Made by a program: the position numbers and the translations under genes
Shown: in pieces, positions 1 through 7,956 of the stretch
How the letters are laid out: every line of letters begins with the position of its first letter
Numbering within the stretch: position 1 is the first letter of the stretch
Origin: CAVEFW01 sp963643505
GTDB lineage: Bacteria > Actinomycetota > Coriobacteriia > Coriobacteriales > Eggerthellaceae
NCBI GenBank assembly: GCA_963643505.1
Contig: CAVIKF010000001.1
Span: 124,001-188,000, forward strand
Direction of reading: 5' to 3'
DNA length: 64,000 bases
The notes under the pieces: model-generated
Seen by the model: only the letters and a program-made list of their open reading frames with translations
The model's database searches: none
Told to the model about the DNA's origin: nothing

Positions 1-1
1 C

Positions 2-1054
2 GTGGCCACGTCTTCTCGTATCGACATGCAAGGTCAGTCGCCCGACCAGGCATCTGACCTTTATTTTTCCTCGCTTACAAGCAAAACAGAGGGGGAAGGA
101 ACCCCACTCGTCAGTCGTTTTGCGCCTTCCCCTACCGGCCGGATGCATGCAGGAAACATTTTCGCCTCCCTTGTCACTTGGCTCCTTGCCCATAAATCCG
201 GCGGATCGGTCGTTTTGCGCATCGAGGACCTTGATAGGGACCGCTCGAAGCAGCACTTCATCGATTTGGCAATGAACGACTATGAGATGTTGGGGCTTGT
301 CTGGGACGACGGTCCGTATTTCCAACGGGATCGCGATGCGTTTTACGAGCGCTCATATGACCTATTGAATGAGAGGGGATTGGTCTATCCCTGCTTTTGC
401 ACGCGCGCCGACCTCCATGCTGCCTCAGCTCCCCATCTTGGTCAGATGTCGGTATATCCCGGGTATTGCCGCGATCTTACTCCAGACGAGATCACGCAAA
501 AAACGGAAGAGGCCCTCAAGGCGGGACGCCTCGGCCCCTCATATCGTATTCGAGTTCCGCACCCCGATGGCGAACTCGACAAGCAGGACTTTTTCGACGT
601 CTTCCAAGGAAATTGCTCGTTTTCCCTTGCTACGGATTCGGGAGACTTCGTAATTCGACGCTCGGACCTTGCGTTTGCCTACCAACTTGCCGTCGTCCTC
701 GATGATGCCGACCAGGGGGTCTCCGTCGTCGCGCGCGGCATCGACCTTCTCGACTCCGTGCCGCGGCAACGCTACCTCCAAAGCCTCCTCGGACTTCCTC
801 ACCCCTGCTATGCCCACATCCCCTTGCTTGTTGCGCCTGATGGACGTCGTCTTGCCAAGCGCAACCACGATGCAGGTGTAGACGCCCTGATAGAACGATT
901 CAAGACTCCAGAGGGCATTCTCGGGCACATAGCAGGCATAACCGGGATATCTTCCACGTGCGCGCCACAATCTCTCGAAGAGCTGCTCGAAAGGTTCGAC
1001 CCAGATGCCTTGCGACTCCAATGGCAAGGGCGAATTTCGATACCTTGGCACTAG
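2..1054 (+). CDS. gluQ: Glutamyl-Q tRNA(Asp) synthetase (GluQRS)
   Basis: Truncated class I glutamyl-tRNA synthetase paralogue; the family glutamylates the queuosine base at position 34 of tRNA-Asp and lacks an anticodon-binding half. Seen: APSPTGRMHAGN (residues 41-52) is the HIGH-type ATP motif, RIEDLD follows at 73-78, C131, C133, Y152 and C156 match the GluQRS zinc site, and LAKRNHD near residue 287 stands for KMSKS. The protein is 350 residues against about 300 for the family; the excess is a roughly 35-residue N-terminal tail. The GTG at base 2 is therefore a doubtful start (ATG at base 26 is an alternative), and the window edge hides anything upstream. It is convergent with menA, and its last 21 bases recur, imperfectly, at 1161-1181. 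Confidence 0.88.
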   Translation: MATSSRIDMQGQSPDQASDLYFSSLTSKTEGEGTPLVSRFAPSPTGRMHAGNIFASLVTWLLAHKSGGSVVLRIEDLDRDRSKQHFIDLAMNDYEMLGLVWDDGPYFQRDRDAFYERSYDLLNERGLVYPCFCTRADLHAASAPHLGQMSVYPGYCRDLTPDEITQKTEEALKAGRLGPSYRIRVPHPDGELDKQDFFDVFQGNCSFSLATDSGDFVIRRSDLAFAYQLAVVLDDADQGVSVVARGIDLLDSVPRQRYLQSLLGLPHPCYAHIPLLVAPDGRRLAKRNHDAGVDALIERFKTPEGILGHIAGITGISSTCAPQSLEELLERFDPDALRLQWQGRISIPWH

Positions 1055-1055
1055 A

Positions 1056-1152
1056 GTTGAACGGGGGACGGAGGAGTGTTCATTTGGACGTTGAACGGGG
1101 GACGGAGGAGTGTTCATTTTGGGGGACGAAACGGGGGACGGAGGAGTGTTCA
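1056..1152. repeat. Three-copy G-rich extragenic repeat
   Basis: The core ACGGGGGACGGAGGAGTGTT occurs at 1061, 1095 and 1131. The first two copies share a 30-base unit beginning GTTGAACGGGGG (1056-1085 and 1090-1119); the third is shorter. Periods are 34 and 36 bases. It lies just past the gluQ stop codon. The motif resembles dispersed extragenic repeats of actinobacterial genomes, but I cannot count other genomic copies from this window. Confidence 0.85.
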
Positions 1153-1159
1153 ATTTCAA

Positions 1160-1181
1160 GATTTCGATTCCTTGACGCTAG
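1160..1181 (+). repeat. Imperfect duplicate of the gluQ 3' end
   Basis: Bases 1161-1181 match the last 21 bases of gluQ (1034-1054), including the TAG, with three mismatches. The two copies flank the G-rich repeat, so either the block 1055-1160 was inserted with duplication of the gene end, or the gene end was tandemly copied. A small direct repeat AGGGGATTGGC follows at 1180-1190 and 1194-1204. Confidence 0.75.
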
Positions 1182-1223
1182 GGGATTGGCGTAAGGGGAT
1201 TGGCACACATAAAGCACGTAATC

Positions 1224-1319
1224 TAACACGAGCGCGACCTGCCCGCCGAATGCTATAACACGAGCGCGACCTGCCCGCCGAATGCTATAACACGAGCGCG
1301 ACCTGCCCGCCGAATGCTA
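1224..1319. repeat. Three perfect 32-bp tandem repeats across the menA stop
   Basis: The unit starting TAACACGAGCGCGACC occurs at 1224-1255, 1256-1287 and 1288-1319 without a mismatch. Read on the minus strand, the unit encodes the last residues of MenA (IAFGGQVALVL) and ends in a TAG formed at the unit junction. The menA stop lies at 1285-1287; the two further copies are downstream of it. Because 32 is not a multiple of 3, another minus-strand frame also acquires the same tail. Confidence 0.95.
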
Positions 1320-2208
1320 TGGCGAGGCTGTAGAAGGCTCCCAACACGATATTGAGCGTCACAACCTGTCCCATAGCGGGACCGCGCGTCTTCATAACCA
1401 AGGGGTTGTTCCACAAAGCCTTGAAACCAGGGATCAAAGCAAGGACCATCAGTAGGCAAATCATCAACCCGCCAGGGAAAAGCACCGACGTCAACACAAT
1501 GGCCGAAAGCACAATCACCAGCATATAAACGCGATAGGCAACAACGGCCTTTTTGCGACCTAAGACGACGGACATGGTCTTTCGTGAGGCTTCTATGTCC
1601 TTTTCGATATCGCACGTGTTGTTCGTCATGTTGATAAGTCCGATGGACAGGATAAGTGGCAAGGAGACCAACAAATAGACCCAACTGAACTCCCCGATAA
1701 GCACATAGCATGTTGCAAGTGTGATGAGACCGCCCATGGTAAACCCGCTTACGAACTCGCCCAAGGGGAGATAGGAAAGGGGAGTCTTGCCTACGGAATA
1801 GAGCACGATGACGAGCGCCGCGACAACGCCGATGGCAAGCGTGACCCAACTGCTCCTGGCCACCACAGTAAGACCGAGCACAAACGCCACCGCCATAAGA
1901 ACGACGAAATACCGCAACACAGCAGCAGGATCGACGTTGTTGTAAACAAGTACCGCATCGGTAGGGTCAAGTTGGTTGTCAAGGGTATCCGTCCCCTTGC
2001 GGTAATCCATATAGTCATTGAGCGTGTTGACCGCTGACTGCATGAGGACGGCGATAACCAACATAGAGAGAGCCAAAGAGACCGAGATTTCCGCACCTAC
2101 GGCATACGCGTAGGCGACACCAAGCACCACCGGCATAATTGCTGCTGACCAGGTGTGAGGAGCAGCTAATTGCACCATCATTGTCGGCGAAAGTGGTTGG
2201 TGACCCAT
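1285..2208 (-). CDS. menA: 1,4-dihydroxy-2-naphthoate polyprenyltransferase (UbiA family)
   Basis: Membrane prenyltransferase of menaquinone synthesis, attaching the polyprenyl chain to dihydroxynaphthoate. Seen: eight to nine hydrophobic helices and both aspartate-rich UbiA motifs, NDYMDYRKGTD early in the protein and NNTCDIEKDIEASRKT in the middle; DNxLDPTD follows the first as in MenA. The reading frame extends to a TTG at 2244, but a likely -10 box at 2260-2265 would leave almost no leader for it, so I take the ATG at 2208 (307 residues); neither start has a convincing ribosome site. The last eleven codons lie in a 32-bp tandem repeat. The class is clear; DHNA as substrate is inferred from family resemblance. 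Confidence 0.85.
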   Translation of the reverse strand: MGHQPLSPTMMVQLAAPHTWSAAIMPVVLGVAYAYAVGAEISVSLALSMLVIAVLMQSAVNTLNDYMDYRKGTDTLDNQLDPTDAVLVYNNVDPAAVLRYFVVLMAVAFVLGLTVVARSSWVTLAIGVVAALVIVLYSVGKTPLSYLPLGEFVSGFTMGGLITLATCYVLIGEFSWVYLLVSLPLILSIGLINMTNNTCDIEKDIEASRKTMSVVLGRKKAVVAYRVYMLVIVLSAIVLTSVLFPGGLMICLLMVLALIPGFKALWNNPLVMKTRGPAMGQVVTLNIVLGAFYSLAIAFGGQVALVL

Positions 2209-2259
2209 AGGAGATCTCGATTCTTCGAACGTTCGGACACGCAAAGTCTTTACGTGGCA

Positions 2260-2290
2260 ATTATAGCTTTTTGCTAAATGGCAGAATCAA
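2260..2290 (-). promoter_or_regulatory. Candidate menA promoter
   Basis: On the minus strand TTGATT (2290-2285) and TATAAT (2265-2260) are separated by 19 bases, slightly long for a sigma-70 type promoter. Transcription would start near 2253, which favours the menA start at 2208. Confidence 0.5.
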
Positions 2291-2343
2291 TGATACTATC
2301 CGCACCTTCCGTTGAGTCTACTTGAATTAAATTACGAGTCACG

Positions 2344-2371
2344 TTGATAAATCAAAACGGTCAGGTATTAT
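2344..2371 (+). promoter_or_regulatory. Candidate promoter for the HD-GYP gene
   Basis: TTGATA (2344-2349), a 16-base spacer and TATTAT (2366-2371) lie about 70 bases ahead of the GTG at 2441. The surrounding 2245-2440 gap is AT-rich and divergent. Confidence 0.5.
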
Positions 2372-2440
2372 TGACACGTTTATAAGTTTTCCTCTTGCAG
2401 GACGTTTCGTTGTAAAGTTTGTAAGATTATTTGACGTTAC

Positions 2441-4270
2441 GTGGAATTAACCTACAACATATCTTTTGAAATTTCAGGCGCATTCATCCTGATTGTCCTT
2501 CTCGTCTGCACCCATCTCCAATACCCTGAGGCCTCGCGTGGCTATCGAGCCTACCAAAACCTTGTTGCCGCCCTCCTTATAGGCGAGATCTTCGATATTG
2601 TCAGCGCCATCGCAAACTCGTTGCCCGATATTACGCCTCTTGCCCTTGGCATGTTCCTCAACATCGCCTATTGCGCCGTTTCCGGCTTGTGCCAATACAT
2701 GCTTGTCGACTACGTGCGCGTCTATTCGGATGAGGACAGGCTATCCCGAACCCTGCTCAAACTTGACCGTATCGTGTTGATTCCCTACTTGGCTCTTGTC
2801 CTGACGACATTTGCCACCGGATGGGTGTTTAACTACTCAACGGGTGAATACACCCACGGAATCCTTTATTGTATCGTCTACATCATTCCGTTCTACTACA
2901 TGGCCTGCGCCATCGTCCTCATCGTGCACAACCGCCAAAACTTTACGCATCGTCAACTGGTTTCCTGCTTCTTGTTCATCGCGATCACCATACTTGGCCT
3001 GCTCCTCCAAGCCACCATCTTCCCCTACGTCCTTCTCACGTACTTCGGTGCAAGTCTTGCCGCACTTGTCTACCTTTTCGCCCTCGAGACTCCGGACTAC
3101 CAAAAGCTCATCAAGACCATGGCGGACTTGGACTACCTGCGAAAGAACCTCCAAATCGAGGTCACAAAACAGACGCAGCTTGCCGTGGAGAGGCAACGCC
3201 ATCTTGAGGAATTGTCGATACAAACCGTACAGGCGCTCGCACACTCCATCGATGCCAAGGACGAGTACACCAACGGCCACTCCTCGCGTGTCGCAGAGTA
3301 CTCCGTTATGCTTGCCAAGCGCCTCGGGTGGTCAGACGATCGCGTTGAGTCTCTCCGCTATGCGGCGACATTACACGATATCGGCAAGATCGGTATCCCG
3401 GACAACATTCTCAACAAACCAGGTCGTCTCAACGAATTTGAGTACAAGGTCATCCAAACCCACACCGTCGTCGGTAGCGACATCCTCAAAAACGTCGACT
3501 CCATCCCAATGGTCAGCGAGATCGCCTTGTCCCACCACGAACGTTGGGACGGAAAGGGCTATCCAAACGGGCTAAAAGGGGAGGAAATCCCCGAGGAGGC
3601 GCGTGTGGTGGGAATCGCGGACACCTACGATGCGATGAGCTCGGATCGCGTCTACCGTGTCGCCCTTTCTCCGGAGCGGACGCGCGAGGAATTGGTTGCG
3701 AACAGAGGCAAGCAATTTGATCCCGAAATGCTCGATGTGTTCCTCGCCATGTTTGACGAGGGACTCTTCTCCGGAATGCGAGGTAAAGCAAACTTCAAGG
3801 AGACCGCCATGCATACCGCGCTTCTTGGATCGCAATACGACCCCATGAAGACGGTCACACTCGATGAGCTCATACGGGCAATCACAAGCAACGAGAGCGA
3901 CGACGGCTCCATTCAAGAACCCTATGAAGGCTTTAATGGGTACTACGAACAGATTGCCCGTACCGCTATGGACGAATCTGAGCGAATCACCGTGGTCCTG
4001 TTCCGTATGGAGTCAAACGCGCGAAAAGGCATCTCAGGGGCACAGCTCGATGATGCGATGATGTGCATGGATCTAGCGATCAGGCAGTCCATTCGCTCGA
4101 CTGACTTCTACACACGACTCACCACACGTCAATATTCGCTAGTCCTTGCTGGAGCGAACAGCGACATAACCGCAAAGATAATCGATCGCATTGTCAAAGG
4201 GTATTACCGGCTCTACAAAGAAGATGATTTGCAGCCAGTCTATGACTTCTGCTTACTGGACAATTCATAA
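2441..4270 (+). CDS. Membrane HD-GYP phosphodiesterase with a degenerate GGDEF-like tail
   Basis: Probable cyclic-di-nucleotide signalling protein of 609 residues. Residues 1-215 hold about seven or eight hydrophobic helices with no known sensor signature; a linker near 225-260 is probably helical. The HD-GYP domain covers about 260-440 with H312-D313 (LHDIGK), H341, H365-H366 and GKGYP at 371-375, so the metal ligands and GYP triad look intact and hydrolysis of c-di-GMP is plausible. The C-terminal part (about 500-609) has the RSTDFYTRLTTRQYSLVL pattern that resembles the RxxD...R...F core of GGDEF domains, but no GGDEF/GGEEF motif, so it cannot be a cyclase and may be a regulatory relic. 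Start is GTG; no strong ribosome site is visible. Confidence 0.85.
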   Translation: MELTYNISFEISGAFILIVLLVCTHLQYPEASRGYRAYQNLVAALLIGEIFDIVSAIANSLPDITPLALGMFLNIAYCAVSGLCQYMLVDYVRVYSDEDRLSRTLLKLDRIVLIPYLALVLTTFATGWVFNYSTGEYTHGILYCIVYIIPFYYMACAIVLIVHNRQNFTHRQLVSCFLFIAITILGLLLQATIFPYVLLTYFGASLAALVYLFALETPDYQKLIKTMADLDYLRKNLQIEVTKQTQLAVERQRHLEELSIQTVQALAHSIDAKDEYTNGHSSRVAEYSVMLAKRLGWSDDRVESLRYAATLHDIGKIGIPDNILNKPGRLNEFEYKVIQTHTVVGSDILKNVDSIPMVSEIALSHHERWDGKGYPNGLKGEEIPEEARVVGIADTYDAMSSDRVYRVALSPERTREELVANRGKQFDPEMLDVFLAMFDEGLFSGMRGKANFKETAMHTALLGSQYDPMKTVTLDELIRAITSNESDDGSIQEPYEGFNGYYEQIARTAMDESERITVVLFRMESNARKGISGAQLDDAMMCMDLAIRQSIRSTDFYTRLTTRQYSLVLAGANSDITAKIIDRIVKGYYRLYKEDDLQPVYDFCLLDNS

Positions 4271-4384
4271 TTGGTTCTAGTTTGACACTATTTTGGTTTC
4301 CACAATGCTTTAACTATTGAGTATTTCGATAGGTTCATACTGCAGTATTCTTTCCAAGAACGTTTTTGAGAAAGGAGAATCAGT

Positions 4385-5293
4385 ATGCAAAGTACTGCGC
4401 AAAAGCTCGAATCCCCGGTACTTTACAAGCGCGAAGGGGACTATATTCCGCGAATCGCAGCCATTCATGACCTCTGCGGATATGGAAAATGCTCCCTCGG
4501 TATCGCGATCCCTGTTCTATCTGCAGCAGGATGCGACGTATGCCCCGTTCCCACTGGTATTTTTAGCAGCCACACCGCATTTCCCGGTTGGTACATGCAT
4601 GATACGACCGATATTCTCAAGGACTATCTGGAAGCGTGGAAGGGGATTGACGTTGAAATCGACGCGATCTACTCCGGTTTCCTCGGCTCACCAGAGCAAG
4701 TCAAAATCATCCGTGACGTATACAAGACATATCCTGGCGCCCTTCGCGTCGTAGACCCGGTAATGGCTGACCATGGCAAGGTATATCCAACCTACACGCC
4801 TGAACTTTGCGAAGCTATGGCAGAGCTCGCATCGAGTGCCGATATTCTGACACCGAACCTTACCGAAGCAGCGATCATCCTTGGAGAACCGATCGGTGAC
4901 GATTGGGCGGGTAGCAACATCTCCGACGAGGAAGCACACCGCATCATCGACAAATTGCTCGAAAAGGGTGCCCGCACGGTAATCCTCAAGGGCATCAACC
5001 GGGAGGACGGAATCATTCGTAACTTCATCGCCGGCGAGGGTTTCAAGGTCCAAGAAATTACAAACGAGTATCTACCTTACATGCTTCACGGAACCGGCGA
5101 TCTCTACGCAAGCGCATTACTCGCAGCAATCATGGCTGGGAAGGGGATTGTCGAAGCAACGGACTTTGCAGGTACACTCACGCATGATGCGATGATCGTC
5201 TCAGCAAAGCAACCTCATTTCAAAGAGCGCGGTGTGAGCTTCGAGACGCTACTTGGCAAAGTCACCGCTTTAATTTCGACCCAAGAAGGTTAA
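4385..5293 (+). CDS. Pyridoxamine/pyridoxal kinase (PfkB-ThiD superfamily)
   Basis: Phosphorylates B6 vitamers in PLP salvage. Seen: 302 residues, IHDLCGYGKCSLG (27-39) at the substrate site, VVDPVMADHGKVY (122-134) and the catalytic anion-hole motif HGTGD (235-239). The cysteine-rich N-terminal pocket and the DPVMADHG block are typical of the stand-alone pyridoxamine kinase group rather than ThiD. The ATG at 4385 is preceded by AAAGGAG at good spacing. A TTGACA lies at 4282-4287 but no convincing -10 goes with it. The gene stands alone and ends in a strong terminator. Confidence 0.87.
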   Translation: MQSTAQKLESPVLYKREGDYIPRIAAIHDLCGYGKCSLGIAIPVLSAAGCDVCPVPTGIFSSHTAFPGWYMHDTTDILKDYLEAWKGIDVEIDAIYSGFLGSPEQVKIIRDVYKTYPGALRVVDPVMADHGKVYPTYTPELCEAMAELASSADILTPNLTEAAIILGEPIGDDWAGSNISDEEAHRIIDKLLEKGARTVILKGINREDGIIRNFIAGEGFKVQEITNEYLPYMLHGTGDLYASALLAAIMAGKGIVEATDFAGTLTHDAMIVSAKQPHFKERGVSFETLLGKVTALISTQEG

Positions 5294-5353
5294 AGCGTAA
5301 GAGGGCATATAACGCAAACAAGCATAATCGAACATAGGCTATAAGCAAACGTG

Positions 5354-5388
5354 ACCCCATTGAACACATTCGGTGGGGTTTGTTTTTT
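5354..5388 (+). terminator. Intrinsic terminator of the pyridoxamine kinase gene
   Basis: An 11-bp stem (5354-5364 with 5369-5379, two G-T pairs) with a four-base CACA loop is followed by TTTGTTTTTT. Confidence 0.9.
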
Positions 5389-5882
5389 ATATAAGAAAAA
5401 GCGAAATTATGAGGGGATTTGCAACCTAAGTAATATCTATTGTAAAAATTATCACATAATACTAAAACAACAACGTCATAGAGGCATAAGCCCAGCTCAA
5501 ATGCATAATACTTAAATAACTAATTAAAGGATAAATGGGGGATTTGTCCCACTTTTAAATCAAATTATGCGAGATACCCCGACAATTGTCATTCAATGAT
5601 GCTTCTTATATCTAACTTTACATAACGTTTATTATCAGATTTGCACATTTTCATTTGGACGGCTAGTGAGTCAACCTTGTTGTTGATTGACAAGGTAAAG
5701 TTTGACTTTCTACCTTCCTCGGCACGGTTTCCGGCCGGCTCAAACTCAACCTCGGCAATCCCAGCTCCAAGATCCACGGCGCTCAAACTTTCGCGCGACA
5801 ATTCTCAAATGGCGGAATCTATGGCCACGCTCTACAATGGTCGGTGCACAAAGGTTTTATAGATTAGGAGTCTAAACGCCTT
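5389..5882. other. AT-rich gap with an unresolved 70-codon minus-strand frame
   Basis: Bases 5389-5640 are strikingly AT-rich and I see no gene in them. On the minus strand 5589-5801 a TTG-started frame of 70 codons has ordinary-looking composition (it begins SRESLSAVDLGAGIAEVEFE), but has no ribosome site and no family I recognise; a 73-codon plus-strand frame overlaps it. This could be the worn 3' end of a lost gene. The ribosome site of the next gene (TAGGAG) is at the right edge. Confidence 0.5.
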
Positions 5883-6674
5883 ATGAAGCTCAATATAGGT
5901 CTTGCCCAATGTCATCACACCGCAGACAACGATCCTCTCTCTTTGGTTAGGAGTTTTGCCGAGAAGGCCAAGACTTCCGGCGTTGACCTATTGGTGTTCC
6001 CTGAGTCCCTCATGACCCCTTACGAAAAGGATCGCGGGTCTTTTTTAAACGAGGCCCAGCCAATCACCGGCAGTTTCGTCTCGAGCGTCAACGACATCGC
6101 ACGGAAACACTCCCTTGCCCTTGTTTACACCTTTAATGAGAAAAACCCCGAAGGCAATCCTTTTAACACGGCGGTTCTAACCGCTCCTGACGGCTCTACC
6201 CTCTCCTCTTATCGAAAAGTACATTTGTTCGATTCTGAATTCACCCAAGAATCCGACCGTATGGCGGCGGGGTCTAAGCTTTTTGAGCCCGTCTTGGTCC
6301 AAGGAGTGATGGTCGGTATCGGGATATGCTATGACCTGCGGTTTCCCGAGGTTGCTCGCTATGCTGCCCTGCATGGCGCACAACTGATGCTCTATCCCTC
6401 CGCCTGGGTCGCCGGAGGGCGGAAGATCGAACAATGGCAAACGCTTTTGCGCGCAAGGGCGATCGAGAACGAGATGTACGTGGCGGGCCTATCCCGTTGT
6501 GATGAGGGTTACATCGGCCACAGCTGCGTATTTGACCCGCAAGGTGACCTCCTTGCATCAGCAGACGATTCCGAGCAGCTTATAATGGCGACGATCGATA
6601 CGGATATCATCGACCAAACACGTCGACAACTTCCCGTGCTCAATCACCGCAAACCGGAACTGTACAAAGACTAG
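5883..6674 (+). CDS. Carbon-nitrogen hydrolase (nitrilase superfamily, Nit2-like)
   Basis: A 263-residue amidase of the nitrilase superfamily. The catalytic triad is visible: E41 (VFPES), K112 (YRKVHLF) and C149 (GICYDLRFPE). The GICYDLRFPE form and short length are closest to the Nit1/Nit2 branch (omega-amidase or deaminated-glutathione amidase), but the substrate cannot be fixed from sequence. The ATG has a TAGGAG ribosome site 12 bases upstream. The ATP-grasp gene begins 22 bases after its stop, so the two are probably cotranscribed. Confidence 0.85.
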   Translation: MKLNIGLAQCHHTADNDPLSLVRSFAEKAKTSGVDLLVFPESLMTPYEKDRGSFLNEAQPITGSFVSSVNDIARKHSLALVYTFNEKNPEGNPFNTAVLTAPDGSTLSSYRKVHLFDSEFTQESDRMAAGSKLFEPVLVQGVMVGIGICYDLRFPEVARYAALHGAQLMLYPSAWVAGGRKIEQWQTLLRARAIENEMYVAGLSRCDEGYIGHSCVFDPQGDLLASADDSEQLIMATIDTDIIDQTRRQLPVLNHRKPELYKD

Positions 6675-6696
6675 CGACTAGCATACGAGGATCACC

Positions 6697-7842
6697 ATGG
6701 TCATCTTGGAATACCCTATAGAGTTCGGGCTTCTCCCCTCTTGGCTCGCCTCAAGCCGCCACCCCGTCCTTGAGAACGATTGCGCGCGCGAGCTTGCACA
6801 CACAGGTCTTGCGCTCAATCTCATCCCGGAGCATGAGGCGATCACGCGTATCAACGAGGGAGAGCGTGTCTATACCTGCTCAGAAACCGCACTTGAGCTG
6901 ATTGTGACCAAAGCCTGCAACCCCGAACTCACCCGGGCAATTGAGATATGTAAGGACAAGGCTGCCCTTCGCCGTGCCGTCCAATCCATCGACCCCGATT
7001 TCTTCTTCTTGGAAGCCACTGCCTCAAAGTTAAGGTCCCTTGACTACCATAGCCTCCCGACGCGCTTCATCTTGAAACCCAACCGCGGCTTTTGCAGCGT
7101 GGGCGTGTTCGTCATAGAGTGCGAGAAAGATTGGCATGACGCCCTTGCAGCCATCGAGGACGGCAAAATCACAAGCAGTTACCCCAAAAACGTCATCGAT
7201 GAAACCAGCTATATCCTCGAGCAATTCATCGACGGTGTCGAATACGCATTGGACATGTACTACGACGACCAGGGCAAACCTCACATCCTCAACGTGCTGC
7301 GCCACGATTTCGCATCCCCCGAGGACACCTCCGACCGACTGTATGTAACAAGCCCCTCCATCATCTCGAGCATGGTTCCCCGGTTTGAATCATGGTTTGC
7401 TCGCCTTAACGTTGAGCTGGGTTTCTCAAATTTCTGCATTCACGCCGAAACGCGCATCAATGGAGACACCATCCGCGCCATCGAGTTCAACCCGCTGCGT
7501 TTCGCGGGTGTTGGCGGCACCGACATCTCCCATTATGCTTACGACTACTACAGCTACGAGGCTTACCTCGAAAATCACGACGTAGATTTTGAAGAGGTCG
7601 CGCAAAGGTGTGCCGGGAAGGTGTTCGCTATGTCGTTTATCATGCCTGAGCCCGACATTCCCCGCACCAGCGATTTCAACATGGAGGCGTTTTGCGCTCC
7701 CCTCCCCAACGTACTTGACGCACGCAGGCTTGACACCGAGAAGACCGGCGCATGGGCTTTCATCTTTTCCGAGGCGGACGAGGAAAACGAAGACCGCCTC
7801 GCTCATCTTATGAATGCTGACCTGCACGATTATGTGTTCTAG
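6697..7842 (+). CDS. ATP-grasp domain protein of unknown substrate
   Basis: A 381-residue protein with an ATP-grasp fold. Seen: an N-terminal region with a CKDKAALRRAV helix typical before the grasp domain, FILKPNRGFCSVGV (nucleotide lysine and glycine loop), ILEQFIDGVEYALDMYYD (adenine-contact strand) and HAETRINGDTIRAIEFNPLRFAG, supplying the acidic metal ligands and the EFNPL asparagine. ATP-grasp enzymes ligate a carboxylate to an amine or thiol through an acyl phosphate; the partner substrates here are unknown. GAGGA precedes the ATG. Placement directly behind an amidase suggests a make-and-break pair or a shared amide-containing metabolite; that is inference. Confidence 0.75.
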   Translation: MVILEYPIEFGLLPSWLASSRHPVLENDCARELAHTGLALNLIPEHEAITRINEGERVYTCSETALELIVTKACNPELTRAIEICKDKAALRRAVQSIDPDFFFLEATASKLRSLDYHSLPTRFILKPNRGFCSVGVFVIECEKDWHDALAAIEDGKITSSYPKNVIDETSYILEQFIDGVEYALDMYYDDQGKPHILNVLRHDFASPEDTSDRLYVTSPSIISSMVPRFESWFARLNVELGFSNFCIHAETRINGDTIRAIEFNPLRFAGVGGTDISHYAYDYYSYEAYLENHDVDFEEVAQRCAGKVFAMSFIMPEPDIPRTSDFNMEAFCAPLPNVLDARRLDTEKTGAWAFIFSEADEENEDRLAHLMNADLHDYVF

Positions 7843-7856
7843 CAGCTGACTCCGCT

Positions 7857-7888
7857 TTGAGGCGCAAGCTGCACCCAAGCGGTATAAT
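7857..7888 (+). promoter_or_regulatory. Candidate glf promoter
   Basis: A perfect TATAAT (7883-7888) follows the ATP-grasp stop; the best upstream partner, TTGAGG (7857-7862), is 20 bases away, longer than ideal. It leaves a leader of about 60 bases before glf. Confidence 0.55.
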
Positions 7889-7956
7889 GGACGCAAGAAA
7901 CCGCTCGCAAGACGCCTACAAAGCACAAAGAACACTTACATAGAAAGGCTTTTCAA

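Noticed and set aside
1056..1152. CRISPR-like repeats
   Set aside because: Copies are G-rich, non-palindromic, and separated by only a few bases, with no unique spacers and no cas genes.
2215..2240. LexA-like GAACGTTC near menA
   Set aside because: The half-sites are adjacent with no four-base spacer, so it does not fit the box.
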